The notes beneath the pieces are model-generated. The model saw only the letters and a list, made by a program, of their open reading frames with translations. It ran no database searches and was not told the origin of the DNA. From JAVVXB01 sp036651815 (lineage in GTDB: Bacteria > Bacillota > Clostridia > Christensenellales > CAG-138), in contig JAVVXB010000033.1 of NCBI GenBank assembly GCA_036651815.1, positions 1-33,872 of the forward strand: 33,872 nt of DNA. The letters run 5' to 3'. Below, one piece after another: positions 24,747 to 32,333 of the stretch. Within the stretch, counting starts at the first letter, position 1, and each line of letters begins with the position of its first letter. A program made the position numbers and the translations under genes.

Positions 24747-24781
24747 GGCAAAGGCGAGGCAGCCTCTGCTTCAAACCGTCC

Positions 24782-24799
24782 GCAACGGATATCCGTTGC
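24782..24799. promoter_or_regulatory. 18-bp perfect palindrome, putative operator
   Basis: GCAACGGATATCCGTTGC is identical to its reverse complement. With no loop it cannot be a terminator and is most simply a dimer-binding site (LacI- or GntR-like size). It lies in the 219-base gap between the NagB-like and AGE genes. A partial relative, GCAACCGGATATC, lies at 22423-22435 upstream of amidohydrolase copy 3. Confidence 0.6.
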
Positions 24800-24965
24800 C
24801 CGGGCGTCGATACGTGCAACCCATCTGTTCAACACGCGTTCTAAGGGCAAGACTTGCGGGGAGCAATGTGCATCAAATGGTACACCATCTGCGTACAATC
24901 TCCCGAAATATCAGGAATGCTGATTGGTTTCGAATATCCATTTTTGAGCAATGAGGAAAAAGCAA

Positions 24966-26285
24966 ATGGAGTTTCACTCTCTATTCACGGCTTATGGTTT
25001 TTACCAAAATGAATTACAGCAGAACATTCTGCCTTTCTGGATGCCACGCTGTGCGGATCAAGCATACGGCGGATATATCAACTGCTTTCGTAATGACGGT
25101 AGTCAGCTCGTGTCATACGACAAGTACACTTGGAGCCAGGGCCGCTTCGTCTGGTGTTTTTCGCGGCTTGCGTCGACTGAAGCGCCGATTTTCAGCGTGG
25201 CGGATCGTGCGCGATTTCTAGATTTGGCACGGCAAGGCGTGGACTTCTTGATGCGCAATTGCTTGATTGGCAAGGACGACTGGCGCTGTGTGTTTCTGAT
25301 GAATCGCGATGGTACGCCAAAAGAGGTAGAGAAGGGTGCGCCGCTGGATATGAGCATCTATGCGGATTGTTTCGTGATCGGCGGACTTGGTATGTATGCC
25401 TTTGCAAGCGGCGACATGACTGCCTATCGCTTTGCAAAGCATCTCTATGATTCCGTGGTGGAACGTGTGCAGCGGCAAGCGTTTCATACGCTGCCTTATC
25501 CGCTATCGCCACAGTATCGGGCACACGGCATGCCAATGATTCTGTCAAACACTACACGTGAGCTATATCGTGCCGCCGGGAAGCTCGCGCCTGCAGATTG
25601 TCCGGCGCTGCTGGCAAATCTCGAAACGTATGCATCAGACATTCTTGATCACTTCGTAGATGAAAACAATGTCCTTCATGAGGTCATTACGTCTGATAAC
25701 AAATTCTTCCCGCAGATCCTCGGTCGGCATATCAACCCGGGTCATACGATAGAAGACGTCTGGTTTCTGCTTGATGCGGCAGACCTTTGCGGAAAACCAG
25801 AATGGAACAAGCGAATCTATGCGGTTGCAAAACGCGCATTGGAAAACGGATGGGACGCGCAGTATGGCGGATTGATTCATCTTGGCGACATGTCCGGCGG
25901 CCGGCCAACAGGCGACATAGCTGGTGTGGAGAATGAGCCAATGACAAGGCAGCTTGCCGGATGGAGCGATAAGCTCTGGTGGGTACACGCTGAGGCGCTA
26001 TATAGTACGCTGCTTTGTGGGTTTCGCAGTGCCGATCCATGCTTCTTCGATTGGTATTGCAAGATCTTCACATACACGTTCCGGGTTTTCCCCAATCCCG
26101 ACCGTGAGGTGCGCGAATGGGTGCAAATCAGGACGCGTAACGGACAACCGGAGGAGAAGATAGTCGCGTTGCCGGTCAAGGATCCGTATCATATCATGCG
26201 CAATTTGATCCTGATCTTGGAGCTACTGCATCATCAGCTCCATTGTGAAGCAACGAGCAGCGGCAATGCCAACATATGGGCATAA
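24966..26285 (+). CDS. AGE-family epimerase/isomerase (N-acylglucosamine 2-epimerase type)
   Basis: The 439-residue (alpha/alpha)6-barrel protein begins with the family pattern FYQNELQQNILPFWMPRCAD and GGYINCFRNDGS. SQGRFVWCFSRLA, MSIYADCFVIGGLGMYAFAS, the catalytic-His segment GRHINPGHTIEDVWFLLDAAD and LWWVHAEALYSTLLCGFRS are all in family order. The group includes GlcNAc 2-epimerase, cellobiose 2-epimerase, YihS-type aldose-ketose isomerase and mannobiose epimerase; the size (slightly over 400) and cleft motifs do not decide between them. Beside a NagB-like enzyme it suggests interconversion of manno- and gluco- (or aldo- and keto-) forms of an amino sugar. I start at ATG 24966, with AGGA eight nt before it; ATG 24951 is in frame but lacks a site. 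No terminator follows until about 26607. Confidence 0.9.
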   Translation: MEFHSLFTAYGFYQNELQQNILPFWMPRCADQAYGGYINCFRNDGSQLVSYDKYTWSQGRFVWCFSRLASTEAPIFSVADRARFLDLARQGVDFLMRNCLIGKDDWRCVFLMNRDGTPKEVEKGAPLDMSIYADCFVIGGLGMYAFASGDMTAYRFAKHLYDSVVERVQRQAFHTLPYPLSPQYRAHGMPMILSNTTRELYRAAGKLAPADCPALLANLETYASDILDHFVDENNVLHEVITSDNKFFPQILGRHINPGHTIEDVWFLLDAADLCGKPEWNKRIYAVAKRALENGWDAQYGGLIHLGDMSGGRPTGDIAGVENEPMTRQLAGWSDKLWWVHAEALYSTLLCGFRSADPCFFDWYCKIFTYTFRVFPNPDREVREWVQIRTRNGQPEEKIVALPVKDPYHIMRNLILILELLHHQLHCEATSSGNANIWA

Positions 26286-26744
26286 TCACGTTTTGTGGTT
26301 GCCCCCAGTGTGCAAGGCAAGCCACCGGAGTGTGTGTTTCTCTCAGCGCATCACCACCGTACAGCGACGATATCCGTGCGCAGTAATCGAGTAGGGTGCG
26401 TTGCTTGTACGTACGCCTCATCATAAATTTTCCATCTGTTCCCTCAAAAGGCTTCCTCTTTCTGCCAAGGATAGGCGCCCGACAAACACCCTACCGTTTA
26501 CCATTAAAAAACTTTGCGCGGCACATCGCCCGCCAAACAGAGCCGCCCAGCAAGCGCCCGGCAGTTTATTATTATAGAGCTTGGCGGGCCGCAGCGCGGG
26601 CGCCTTCGTTCAGGATCGTCTGAACGTTTTATCCCCCTGCGCAGTATGCAACAGCCAACCGGAATACGCATAGGGACTATTGGATTTTACGTCTACTCTG
26701 CAGCTTAACCTGCACCCGGTAACTTGGCTACCGATTTTCAGTTG
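26286..26744. other. Intergenic stretch between AGE and hydrogenase genes
   Basis: 459 bases without a supportable gene. It holds the hairpin at 26607-26630 and a weak 5-bp hairpin (CGGTA/TACCG, 26717-26733) just past the hydrogenase stop. GC-rich tracts near 26530-26605 show no recognisable RNA motif. Confidence 0.5.
26607..26630 (+). terminator. Likely terminator of the NagB-like/AGE unit
   Basis: CGTTCAG (26607-26613) pairs with CTGAACG (26620-26626), loop GATCGT, followed by TTTTAT. It lies 320 bases beyond the AGE stop. Confidence 0.6.
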
Positions 26745-28190
26745 TCAAGATTCGTTTTGCGAAAGATTGCTTAAAACTGAAATGGCTTCCGCAATCGTTT
26801 TATCCGATGCTTCCATTCCGTATTGATCGACTTTCTCTTTATTCTTTTCTCCGTGCCTAAGGCAACCGGCACCGCCGATGCAACCGCCAGTACAAGCCAT
26901 TCCTTCAATAAAGTTTCCATCCGGAGCGTTCCTTGAAAGCTTTAAAAGCGCCTTACGACAGTCCTCAATGCCACTGCACGAAACGGGTTTCAATTTAAAG
27001 TTTTCTTCATTGTGCTCTTTTAACCCCTGCTTCACAGCATCTGACAACCCGCCACATCGCGCGAAAATTCTGCCGAAGTAGGAGGCGTTCTCAAGCACAT
27101 CTTCTGGCAATGACTCAAGCTCCAAGTCTTTGCTGTCAAACAAAGCCTGTAATTCTTCGAACGTAATTACGCTATCGATATAGGCACGTGCTTCCTCTCT
27201 TTGGAATTCCATTTTTTTTGCGGTGCAAGGCCCAATGAAAACAATTTTTGCAGTTGGTTCCTGATCATGGATATACTTTGCAATCATCGCCATGGGAGAA
27301 AGACTGTTCGAAATGTATTTCTTTAGCTCCGGAAACTGCTTTCTAATATAGTCTACGAACGCCGGGCAACAGGAGCTTGTGAGAATGCCACTCTGAATTA
27401 GCTCTTTTGATTCCTCGTACGCGACCATATCGGCGCCAAGCGCTGCTTCGACAACCGTATGAAAGCCGAGCGCCTTGATGCCGCTGATTACTTGGCCAAG
27501 CTTTACTTGGGTAAATTGACTCGATATGGACGGGGCAATAACAGCATAGGTTTGATAGGCTGTATTGTTCAAGCTCTTTTTTAATAAATCGATTACACGG
27601 AGAATAAACGATTTGTCGGTGATCGCCCCGAAGGGACATTGATATACGCAAGCCCCGCAGGAAATGCACTTGCTGTTGTCGATTACCGCCGCCCTGTCCT
27701 CATTCATCGAAACAGCTTTCACCTTGCAAGAGTTTTCGCACGGCCGCTTATTATTTCCAATTGCTGAATAGGGGCACACCTTTGCGCATGCACCGCATTC
27801 GACGCACTTACTTTTGTCAATATGTGCCTTTTGATGCTCGTCAAAGGTGATTGCGCCGCGCCTGCACACTTCCTCGCATCGATGAGCCAGGCATCCGCGG
27901 CACGCCTGCGTCACCTCATAGCCGCCGACCGGACACTCATCACAAGCAATATCAATCACTTCAATGACATTGGGATTGCTTTTGTTTCCGCCCATTGCAA
28001 TTTTAACACGCTCTGCAAGTATGGCACGCTCCTTATACACGCAGCATCTCATTGTTGGTTTCTTGCCTGGTACGATGACTTTCGGGATGTCTGCGATGGT
28101 TTCCAGCAGAGTGTCATTCCATGCCCGCCTGGCTACCTCACGGAGAACTTTATACTTTAAATATTGCACCTTCGTATCAAATTTTTTCAT
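26745..28190 (-). CDS. Monomeric [FeFe] hydrogenase-like protein with ferredoxin clusters
   Basis: The 481-residue protein joins N-terminal 4Fe-4S domains to an [FeFe] hydrogenase H-domain. Cluster cysteines are CVECGACAKVCP (residues 129-140) and CISCGACVYQCP (175-186), with further Cys at 83-109 and 151-155. The H-cluster motifs are L1 TSSCCPAFVDYI (271-282), L2 GPCTAKKMEF (320-329) and L3 EGMACTGGCIGG (429-440), so all four ligand cysteines are present. L1 with TSSCCPA rather than TSCCPGW, and the absence of GGGGQP after L3, point to the poorly studied group B enzymes such as C. pasteurianum hydrogenase III rather than bifurcating HydABC. It may oxidise or evolve H2 with ferredoxin. The HydE/F/G maturases are not in the window. 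Start ATG 28190 has AAGGAG. It is monocistronic on minus. Confidence 0.87.
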   Translation of the reverse strand: MKKFDTKVQYLKYKVLREVARRAWNDTLLETIADIPKVIVPGKKPTMRCCVYKERAILAERVKIAMGGNKSNPNVIEVIDIACDECPVGGYEVTQACRGCLAHRCEEVCRRGAITFDEHQKAHIDKSKCVECGACAKVCPYSAIGNNKRPCENSCKVKAVSMNEDRAAVIDNSKCISCGACVYQCPFGAITDKSFILRVIDLLKKSLNNTAYQTYAVIAPSISSQFTQVKLGQVISGIKALGFHTVVEAALGADMVAYEESKELIQSGILTSSCCPAFVDYIRKQFPELKKYISNSLSPMAMIAKYIHDQEPTAKIVFIGPCTAKKMEFQREEARAYIDSVITFEELQALFDSKDLELESLPEDVLENASYFGRIFARCGGLSDAVKQGLKEHNEENFKLKPVSCSGIEDCRKALLKLSRNAPDGNFIEGMACTGGCIGGAGCLRHGEKNKEKVDQYGMEASDKTIAEAISVLSNLSQNES

Positions 28191-28378
28191 AACCCTACTC
28201 CTTAAAACTACGTACTTTCATTTGCTTGCCACCTGCTTTGGGCACAGCATTTTATTCACGCGGACTGCCGGAAAATTCAATCATCAAAGACTTTATTTTG
28301 TGCGCCCACCGCCGCTCACCGAGCGAACTCCAAAAAAACCGTATCATGGTCTTGCGCTATGCGTATTAGTGTCACCAT

Positions 28379-28475
28379 CTATCCATGTCGGCCTATACGA
28401 AGAGATCCTCGTAAACCTCATATCGTTGTTATCCGCTTTATATGAGGTTCAATCGCTATCCATGTCACCCTATGC
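28379..28475. repeat. Direct repeats flanking a perfect hairpin
   Basis: CTATCCATGTCGGCCTATAC (28379-28398) and CTATCCATGTCACCCTATGC (28456-28475) are 17/20 identical. Between them AACCTCATAT (28414-28423) and ATATGAGGTT (28440-28449) form a perfect 10-bp inverted repeat with a 16-nt loop. It is in the 547-base gap between the hydrogenase and arsR genes, where no gene is visible. A tiny mobile element or a regulatory hairpin of the hydrogenase leader are both possible. Confidence 0.55.
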
Positions 28476-28671
28476 AGTGCTGCATTTTTTTCATTTGTTT
28501 TCAATTATATCATGAACGTCCGTTGCTTGCGACTTGATCTGCCATTTCCATTGTTCATTGACATTCTGCTCGACATTGCGCATCTTCGCTGTGTGGCCCT
28601 GCGTATCCTTGCAAAAGTATGCGGAACGCTCGCCTGATTCTAATCGTATTCATAACCCTGCTCTGTTTATA

Positions 28672-28700
28672 TTGACAAAAATTGATCTGGTACATATACT
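28672..28700 (+). promoter_or_regulatory. Promoter of the arsR operon
   Basis: TTGACA at 28672-28677 and TATACT at 28695-28700 with a 17-bp spacer, 38 nt before the arsR ATG. Confidence 0.8.
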
Positions 28701-28708
28701 AATAACAT

Positions 28709-28724
28709 ATCGAAAATTATTGAT
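28709..28724. promoter_or_regulatory. ArsR-type operator 1
   Basis: ATCGA-AAATTA-TTGAT matches the known ArsR box ATCAA-N6-TTGAT with one change in the left arm. It sits at the expected transcription start of arsR, so it would give autorepression. Confidence 0.7.
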
Positions 28725-28737
28725 GTGAGGTGGCGGG

Positions 28738-29079
28738 ATGGGTTGTGTACACGCAAAAAACGCCAAGGTATTCAAGGCGTTCTGCGATGAGAAGCGTTTG
28801 GCAATCCTCGAATTGCTTCGCAGTGGTGAAAAATGTGCCTGTGTCCTTATTGATGAAATGGATATCGGGCAATCCTCCGTGTCCTATCACATGAAGATTC
28901 TCTGTGAATCGGGTGTTGTAGATAGCAGGCAGGAGGGTAAGTGGACGCACTACCGCTTGAGCGAATCAGGCAGCAAATATGCCGCCGCACTTTTGATTTT
29001 GCTTACCACTCCAAATCCAACGCCGAATCCAGACCGTTGTGGTAATTTAAAAAGCCCTCCCACGGATGGTCTGTTTTAA
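28738..29079 (+). CDS. arsR: ArsR-family metalloregulator
   Basis: The 113-residue winged-helix repressor of the ArsR/SmtB family. AFCDEKRLAILELLRSGEKCACVLIDEMDIGQSSVSYHMKILCESGVVDSRQEGKWTHYRLS spans residues 13-76. The ECVCDL metal site of classical ArsR is KCACVL here, keeping the Cys-x-Cys pair in the recognition region (about residues 33-35). SQSSVSYHMKIL is the recognition helix. It binds As(III)/Sb(III) or organoarsenicals and then releases DNA. It is the first gene of an operon with an ArsP-like permease and a thioredoxin-like protein; operators of ArsR type lie before arsR and before the permease. Start ATG 28738 has GAGGTGG. Complete and fully conserved; the ligand is inferred from the Cys pair and the neighbours. 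Confidence 0.92.
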   Translation: MGCVHAKNAKVFKAFCDEKRLAILELLRSGEKCACVLIDEMDIGQSSVSYHMKILCESGVVDSRQEGKWTHYRLSESGSKYAAALLILLTTPNPTPNPDRCGNLKSPPTDGLF

Positions 29080-29086
29080 GAACTGT

Positions 29087-29106
29087 ACATCAAAAATTCT
29101 TGATGT
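29087..29106. promoter_or_regulatory. ArsR-type operator 2
   Basis: ACATCAA-AAATTC-TTGATGT is a perfect 7-6-7 inverted repeat and contains an exact ArsR box. It lies in the arsR-permease gap and would give a second control point inside the operon. Confidence 0.75.
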
Positions 29107-29140
29107 GAATACATTTGCTATGGGAGAGGAGTGCGTTTTA

Positions 29141-30154
29141 TTGCAATTATTAGAAAATACATGGCTGTTTTTTCAAAATCAAATTCTCGGTTTTAGATGG
29201 CTTAATAACTTAATAGGCGGCTTACTATCCGCACTTGGCATTGATGTGGCACATCGCATTGGCGGCAGTGTCCAATTTTTCATCTATGACACCATCAAGA
29301 TTTTTGTACTGCTGTCGGTTTTGATTTTCATCATCAGTTACATTCAAAGCTATTTCCCGCCGGAGCGCACCAAAAAGATTTTAGGGCGGTTTCATGGCAT
29401 TACCGCAAACACACTTGCCGCACTGCTTGGTACGGTGACACCATTCTGCTCCTGCTCGTCCATTCCGTTGTTTATTGGGTTTTCCAGTGCAGGACTGCCT
29501 GTTGGGGTTACGTTTTCCTTTCTGATTTCCTCACCGCTTGTTGACCTTGGCTCGGTGATTTTACTGATGAGTATCTTCGGCGGTAAAATTGCCATTGCTT
29601 ATGTGGTGGTAGGGCTAATACTGGCGGTGGTTGGTGGCACACTGATTGAAAAATTTGGCATGGAAAAATATGTGGAGGACTTCATTAAATCCGCAGAAAA
29701 CGTGGACATTGAAAGTCCTGAACTCACTCGCCATGACCGGCTGCTTTACGCATGGGAGCAAGTGCAGGCAACGGTAAAAAAAGTGTTTTGGTATGTGCTT
29801 GTCGGCGTTGGTATCGGCGCACTGATTCACAATTGGATACCGGCTGAAGCAATTCAAACCATTTTGGGTGCAAACAATCCGTTCTCAGTTATCCTTGCAA
29901 CAGTGGTGGGCATTCCCATGTATGCCGATATTTTTGGCACTCTACCCATTGCGGAGGCGCTGTTCAGCAAGGGCATCGGCATTGGCACGATACTTTCCTT
30001 CATGATGGGTGTTACCGCTTTATCGCTACCGTCTATCATTATGCTCCGCAAAGCCGTCAAGCCGAAACTTTTGGCGGTGTTTGTTGGCATTGTCGCTGTT
30101 GGAATTATCATCATCGGTTATTTTTTCAACGTATTTCAATTTTTATTTCGGTAG
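29141..30154 (+). CDS. arsP: ArsP-type permease (PF03773)
   Basis: The 337-residue membrane protein of the permease/ArsP group has about eight to ten predicted helices. The signature is LGTVTPFCSCSSIPLFIGFSSAG with the paired-Cys CSCSS that is conserved in organoarsenical exporters, followed by GVTFSFLISSPLVDLGS. The second half has a repeat-like GIPMYADIFGTLPIAEALFSKG and TALSLPSIIMLRKAVKPKLL. Known ArsP proteins expel trivalent organoarsenicals such as roxarsone(III) and MAs(III); other members carry other metals or are undefined. The start is taken as TTG 29141, since GGGAGAGGAG lies nine nt before it; an ATG at 29120 in frame sits in front of that site. Between arsR and the thioredoxin-like gene in one operon. 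The family is secure and the arsenical role follows from the context. Confidence 0.87.
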   Translation: MQLLENTWLFFQNQILGFRWLNNLIGGLLSALGIDVAHRIGGSVQFFIYDTIKIFVLLSVLIFIISYIQSYFPPERTKKILGRFHGITANTLAALLGTVTPFCSCSSIPLFIGFSSAGLPVGVTFSFLISSPLVDLGSVILLMSIFGGKIAIAYVVVGLILAVVGGTLIEKFGMEKYVEDFIKSAENVDIESPELTRHDRLLYAWEQVQATVKKVFWYVLVGVGIGALIHNWIPAEAIQTILGANNPFSVILATVVGIPMYADIFGTLPIAEALFSKGIGIGTILSFMMGVTALSLPSIIMLRKAVKPKLLAVFVGIVAVGIIIIGYFFNVFQFLFR

Positions 30155-30166
30155 GAGGATGTTGCT

Positions 30167-30532
30167 ATGGGTTCATTTGGAAAGAAAAAAGAGGAAACAA
30201 AAACCTGTTGCTGTGGAGGTAACTGCAATTTGGAAAAAATTGCACAAGCAAAAACTGTCAAAACGGAGGGCGCCGCGGTCAAGGTACTTGGCTCCGGCTG
30301 TACGAAATGCAACCAACTGGAAACAGCCACCAAAGATGCGCTTGCACAACTTGGCATGGATACCACGATTGACCATGTAACCGATTTTTCGCAAATCGCT
30401 GCCTATGGCGTGATGAGCACCCCCGCTCTTGTGGTGGATGGTATAGTAATGAGCTACGGCAAGGTGTTGAAAAAGGATGAAGTGATTGCACTTTTGCAGA
30501 AAGTAAGGAACAAATGCGTTATCCGAACGTGA
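30167..30532 (+). CDS. Thioredoxin-like small redox protein (TM0996/MTH895 type) with Cys-rich N-terminus
   Basis: The 121-residue protein has a C-terminal thioredoxin fold of the redox-active disulfide protein 2 group: VKVLGSGCTKCNQLETATKD with the CxxC active site (CTKC) and STPALVVDGIVMSYGKVLKKDEV with the cis-Pro loop. Before it lies an unusual N-terminal tail with CCCGGNC near residues 14-20, which could hold a metal ion or arsenical by thiols. It lies 12 nt after the permease stop, with GTAGGAGG as ribosome binding site, and shares its transcript. In related operons such a protein is thought to reduce the arsenical or pass it to the permease; that is not proven. It is followed by a terminator. 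Confidence 0.87.
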   Translation: MGSFGKKKEETKTCCCGGNCNLEKIAQAKTVKTEGAAVKVLGSGCTKCNQLETATKDALAQLGMDTTIDHVTDFSQIAAYGVMSTPALVVDGIVMSYGKVLKKDEVIALLQKVRNKCVIRT

Positions 30533-30590
30533 AAAAATGTGCCTGTTCCAAAAAACTTGTTTGAATTACGGCTACTGTTGTGCCTGTATG

Positions 30591-30622
30591 AGGAAGCACA
30601 ACGAAGCAGCTTCCTTGCCATT
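30591..30622 (+). terminator. Terminator of the arsR operon
   Basis: AGGAAGC (30591-30597) pairs with GCTTCCT (30609-30615), 11-nt loop, then GCCATTTTG. It is the first hairpin after the thioredoxin-like gene. Confidence 0.55.
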
Positions 30623-30715
30623 TTGCCTATTTCTCAATAATAAAGGTGATAAATTGCGCTACACATTATCATGAAAAACTAAAAGAATGTTTTTGATGGG
30701 ATTGTAGCCACAATC

Positions 30716-30758
30716 AGAGAACAACCATTTCTTAGAATCGTTGTTCTCTTGACCTTTT
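30716..30758 (+). terminator. Hairpin terminator
   Basis: AGAGAACAAC (30716-30725) pairs perfectly with GTTGTTCTCT (30740-30749), 14-nt loop, followed by TGACCTTTTT. It adds a strong stop between the ars operon and the next gene. Confidence 0.7.
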
Positions 30759-30814
30759 TATGAAATTTTAAGTATCGTCCAGTCAATTTTTGGATTCTGC
30801 CAGGAATTTGATTG

Positions 30815-30846
30815 CGGAGCAGAATTCATCCTCTGCTCCGATTTTT
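30815..30846 (+). terminator. Hairpin terminator
   Basis: CGGAGCAG (30815-30822) pairs with CTGCTCCG (30833-30840), 10-nt loop, followed by ATTTTT. A third hairpin in 250 bases, again on the plus side; no gene lies between these hairpins. Confidence 0.7.
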
Positions 30847-30944
30847 AATGACCACTGTGTTTACATATCCAATTTTTCTCATCATACCCCACGCCCCTTC
30901 TGAATACATTTGATTCGAGGACGAGCAGAAGGAGAGAACCAGCT

Positions 30945-32261
30945 ATGATGGAAATCGAATTTATTCCGTTGAAAACGCCAGATGGCGTCACCTGTGGACA
31001 CGCACGCGTTCGTGGGGGCAGCGTCGAGTTGTTTTTACGCACGAGCCGTGCCGCTCAGGCTCTTATTTGGACGGATAGTGGTTGTTTTTCCGGTCAAACC
31101 GATACCCGCATCCGCACTGGCGGAAGCGTGGATGCCATTGCACTGCATGAGCAAGGGCAGTTGCGCTGTTGCGGCTTCTCGCATGGAAGCACGATGACCG
31201 CAAACGATCTGCAAAAGCGTCTGTTCGCGCTCTCCGGCCAATCTCAAAAAACGGGTGTCTTCTCCGCACACGCCCCCGCGACCGATGCAACAACCGTCTT
31301 TGCGCCGCAGTTGCCGCAACCAGCTGTATCCGATCCTTACCCGCTTAATGTCGCCACAGCGCAAACACCGTCTGATCATTCACCCATCCAGGAACGCATC
31401 ATGTCGAATGGGAATATGCGCCCAACGGAATATCAAGCGGCACCGGCGCCTGATTATCCTGTGCAACGCGCCCCCTTCATTGGAAATGAAGCACCAAAGG
31501 AAGCCGTGCTGTTGCCCCCCACGTCCACAATAGCCTCGGTGCATCCCGACACGATCATCAAGCAGACGTTCAGCCGACTCGCCGCTGATCAGACTGCAGC
31601 TTTTTTCGACAATTCGGATTTTATGCAGCAACGAACGTCTGCCGATCAGTCTTCTTTTGACGCACCCATGTCCCCCATGCTACGCTCGGATACACTTTTC
31701 CAAGAGTCAGTGGCGCGTAGAACACTGCGCAAGAGATCCGTGCCACCTGCTGCTACCAAGTCTGTTCAGGTGGATGATATCTCTGATACCGTGCAGGACA
31801 CAGAATCCTTTTCCGAACTGCTTCGGCGAGCGGATTCGGTGTTTGCGAAGATTACGCCCGCCGCCACCGCATCGCCCGCACCGGAGGTTGCCGCCGTTCT
31901 TGCCTCCGTGCCCGAAAGTTCCGTCAACCCTGCTGCCATGCCGGAACCTTCCGCACGTCCGACGGACAACTGGTACCGTGCCGTTGATGATCTGATCGGC
32001 GCAACGCCTCCACGGCCAATCCGCATGTCCGTAAGCAATCCGTTCCCGCACATTTTCCCCAATGCCCGATTCTCCCGCGAGGTGAATTCCGAATATGGGG
32101 AAACGCTTCGCGGAACCTGGATGAGTGGTCACGAACAGTTGCTCGTTACGGCGGTACGAGGTGATTACAGTCCGCAACCGCCGACCCATCTCGTTGGTTT
32201 TACACGCTATATCCGCGCAAAAACCGGCGGATACTGGGTACGGGTGGACGACGGAAAATAA
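30945..32261 (+). CDS. Unrecognised protein with disordered Pro/Ala/Ser-rich middle, upstream of spmAB
   Basis: A 438-residue protein without a family I recognise. The N-terminal 95 residues (IEFIPLKTPDGVTCGHARVRGG to TANDLQKRLFAL) form a plausible beta-rich domain with several Cys. From about 100 to 365 the sequence is low in hydrophobic residues and rich in Pro, Ala, Ser and Thr (for example KITPAATASPAPEVAAVL), so it is probably unfolded. The last 65 residues (NPFPHIFPNARFSREVNSEY..GFTRYIRAKTGGYWVRVDDG) look like a second small domain with aromatic and basic residues. No signal peptide or membrane segment is visible. AGAAGGAGAG precedes the ATG at 30945. It lies 72 nt before spmA with no terminator between, so it may be co-expressed during sporulation, but no function is claimed. 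Confidence 0.85.
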   Translation: MMEIEFIPLKTPDGVTCGHARVRGGSVELFLRTSRAAQALIWTDSGCFSGQTDTRIRTGGSVDAIALHEQGQLRCCGFSHGSTMTANDLQKRLFALSGQSQKTGVFSAHAPATDATTVFAPQLPQPAVSDPYPLNVATAQTPSDHSPIQERIMSNGNMRPTEYQAAPAPDYPVQRAPFIGNEAPKEAVLLPPTSTIASVHPDTIIKQTFSRLAADQTAAFFDNSDFMQQRTSADQSSFDAPMSPMLRSDTLFQESVARRTLRKRSVPPAATKSVQVDDISDTVQDTESFSELLRRADSVFAKITPAATASPAPEVAAVLASVPESSVNPAAMPEPSARPTDNWYRAVDDLIGATPPRPIRMSVSNPFPHIFPNARFSREVNSEYGETLRGTWMSGHEQLLVTAVRGDYSPQPPTHLVGFTRYIRAKTGGYWVRVDDGK

Positions 32262-32333
32262 CGATCGTTTCTTCTATATCCCTCGGTGGAAGAGGGGGTA
32301 TCCCATTTTTGATGCTTACGGGAGGATACTGGC

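Noticed and set aside
26460..26640. A structured GC-rich leader or riboswitch
   Set aside because: Only the simple CGTTCAG hairpin is supported; no known riboswitch core is visible.
26745..30532. A joint hydrogenase and arsenic-resistance system
   Set aside because: The genes are divergent, with separate promoters and a 547-base gap; nothing links their function.
31035..32189. Minus-strand open frames opposite the 438-residue protein
   Set aside because: Rich in Arg and Gly as expected from antisense of a Pro/Ala-rich gene; no start signals.
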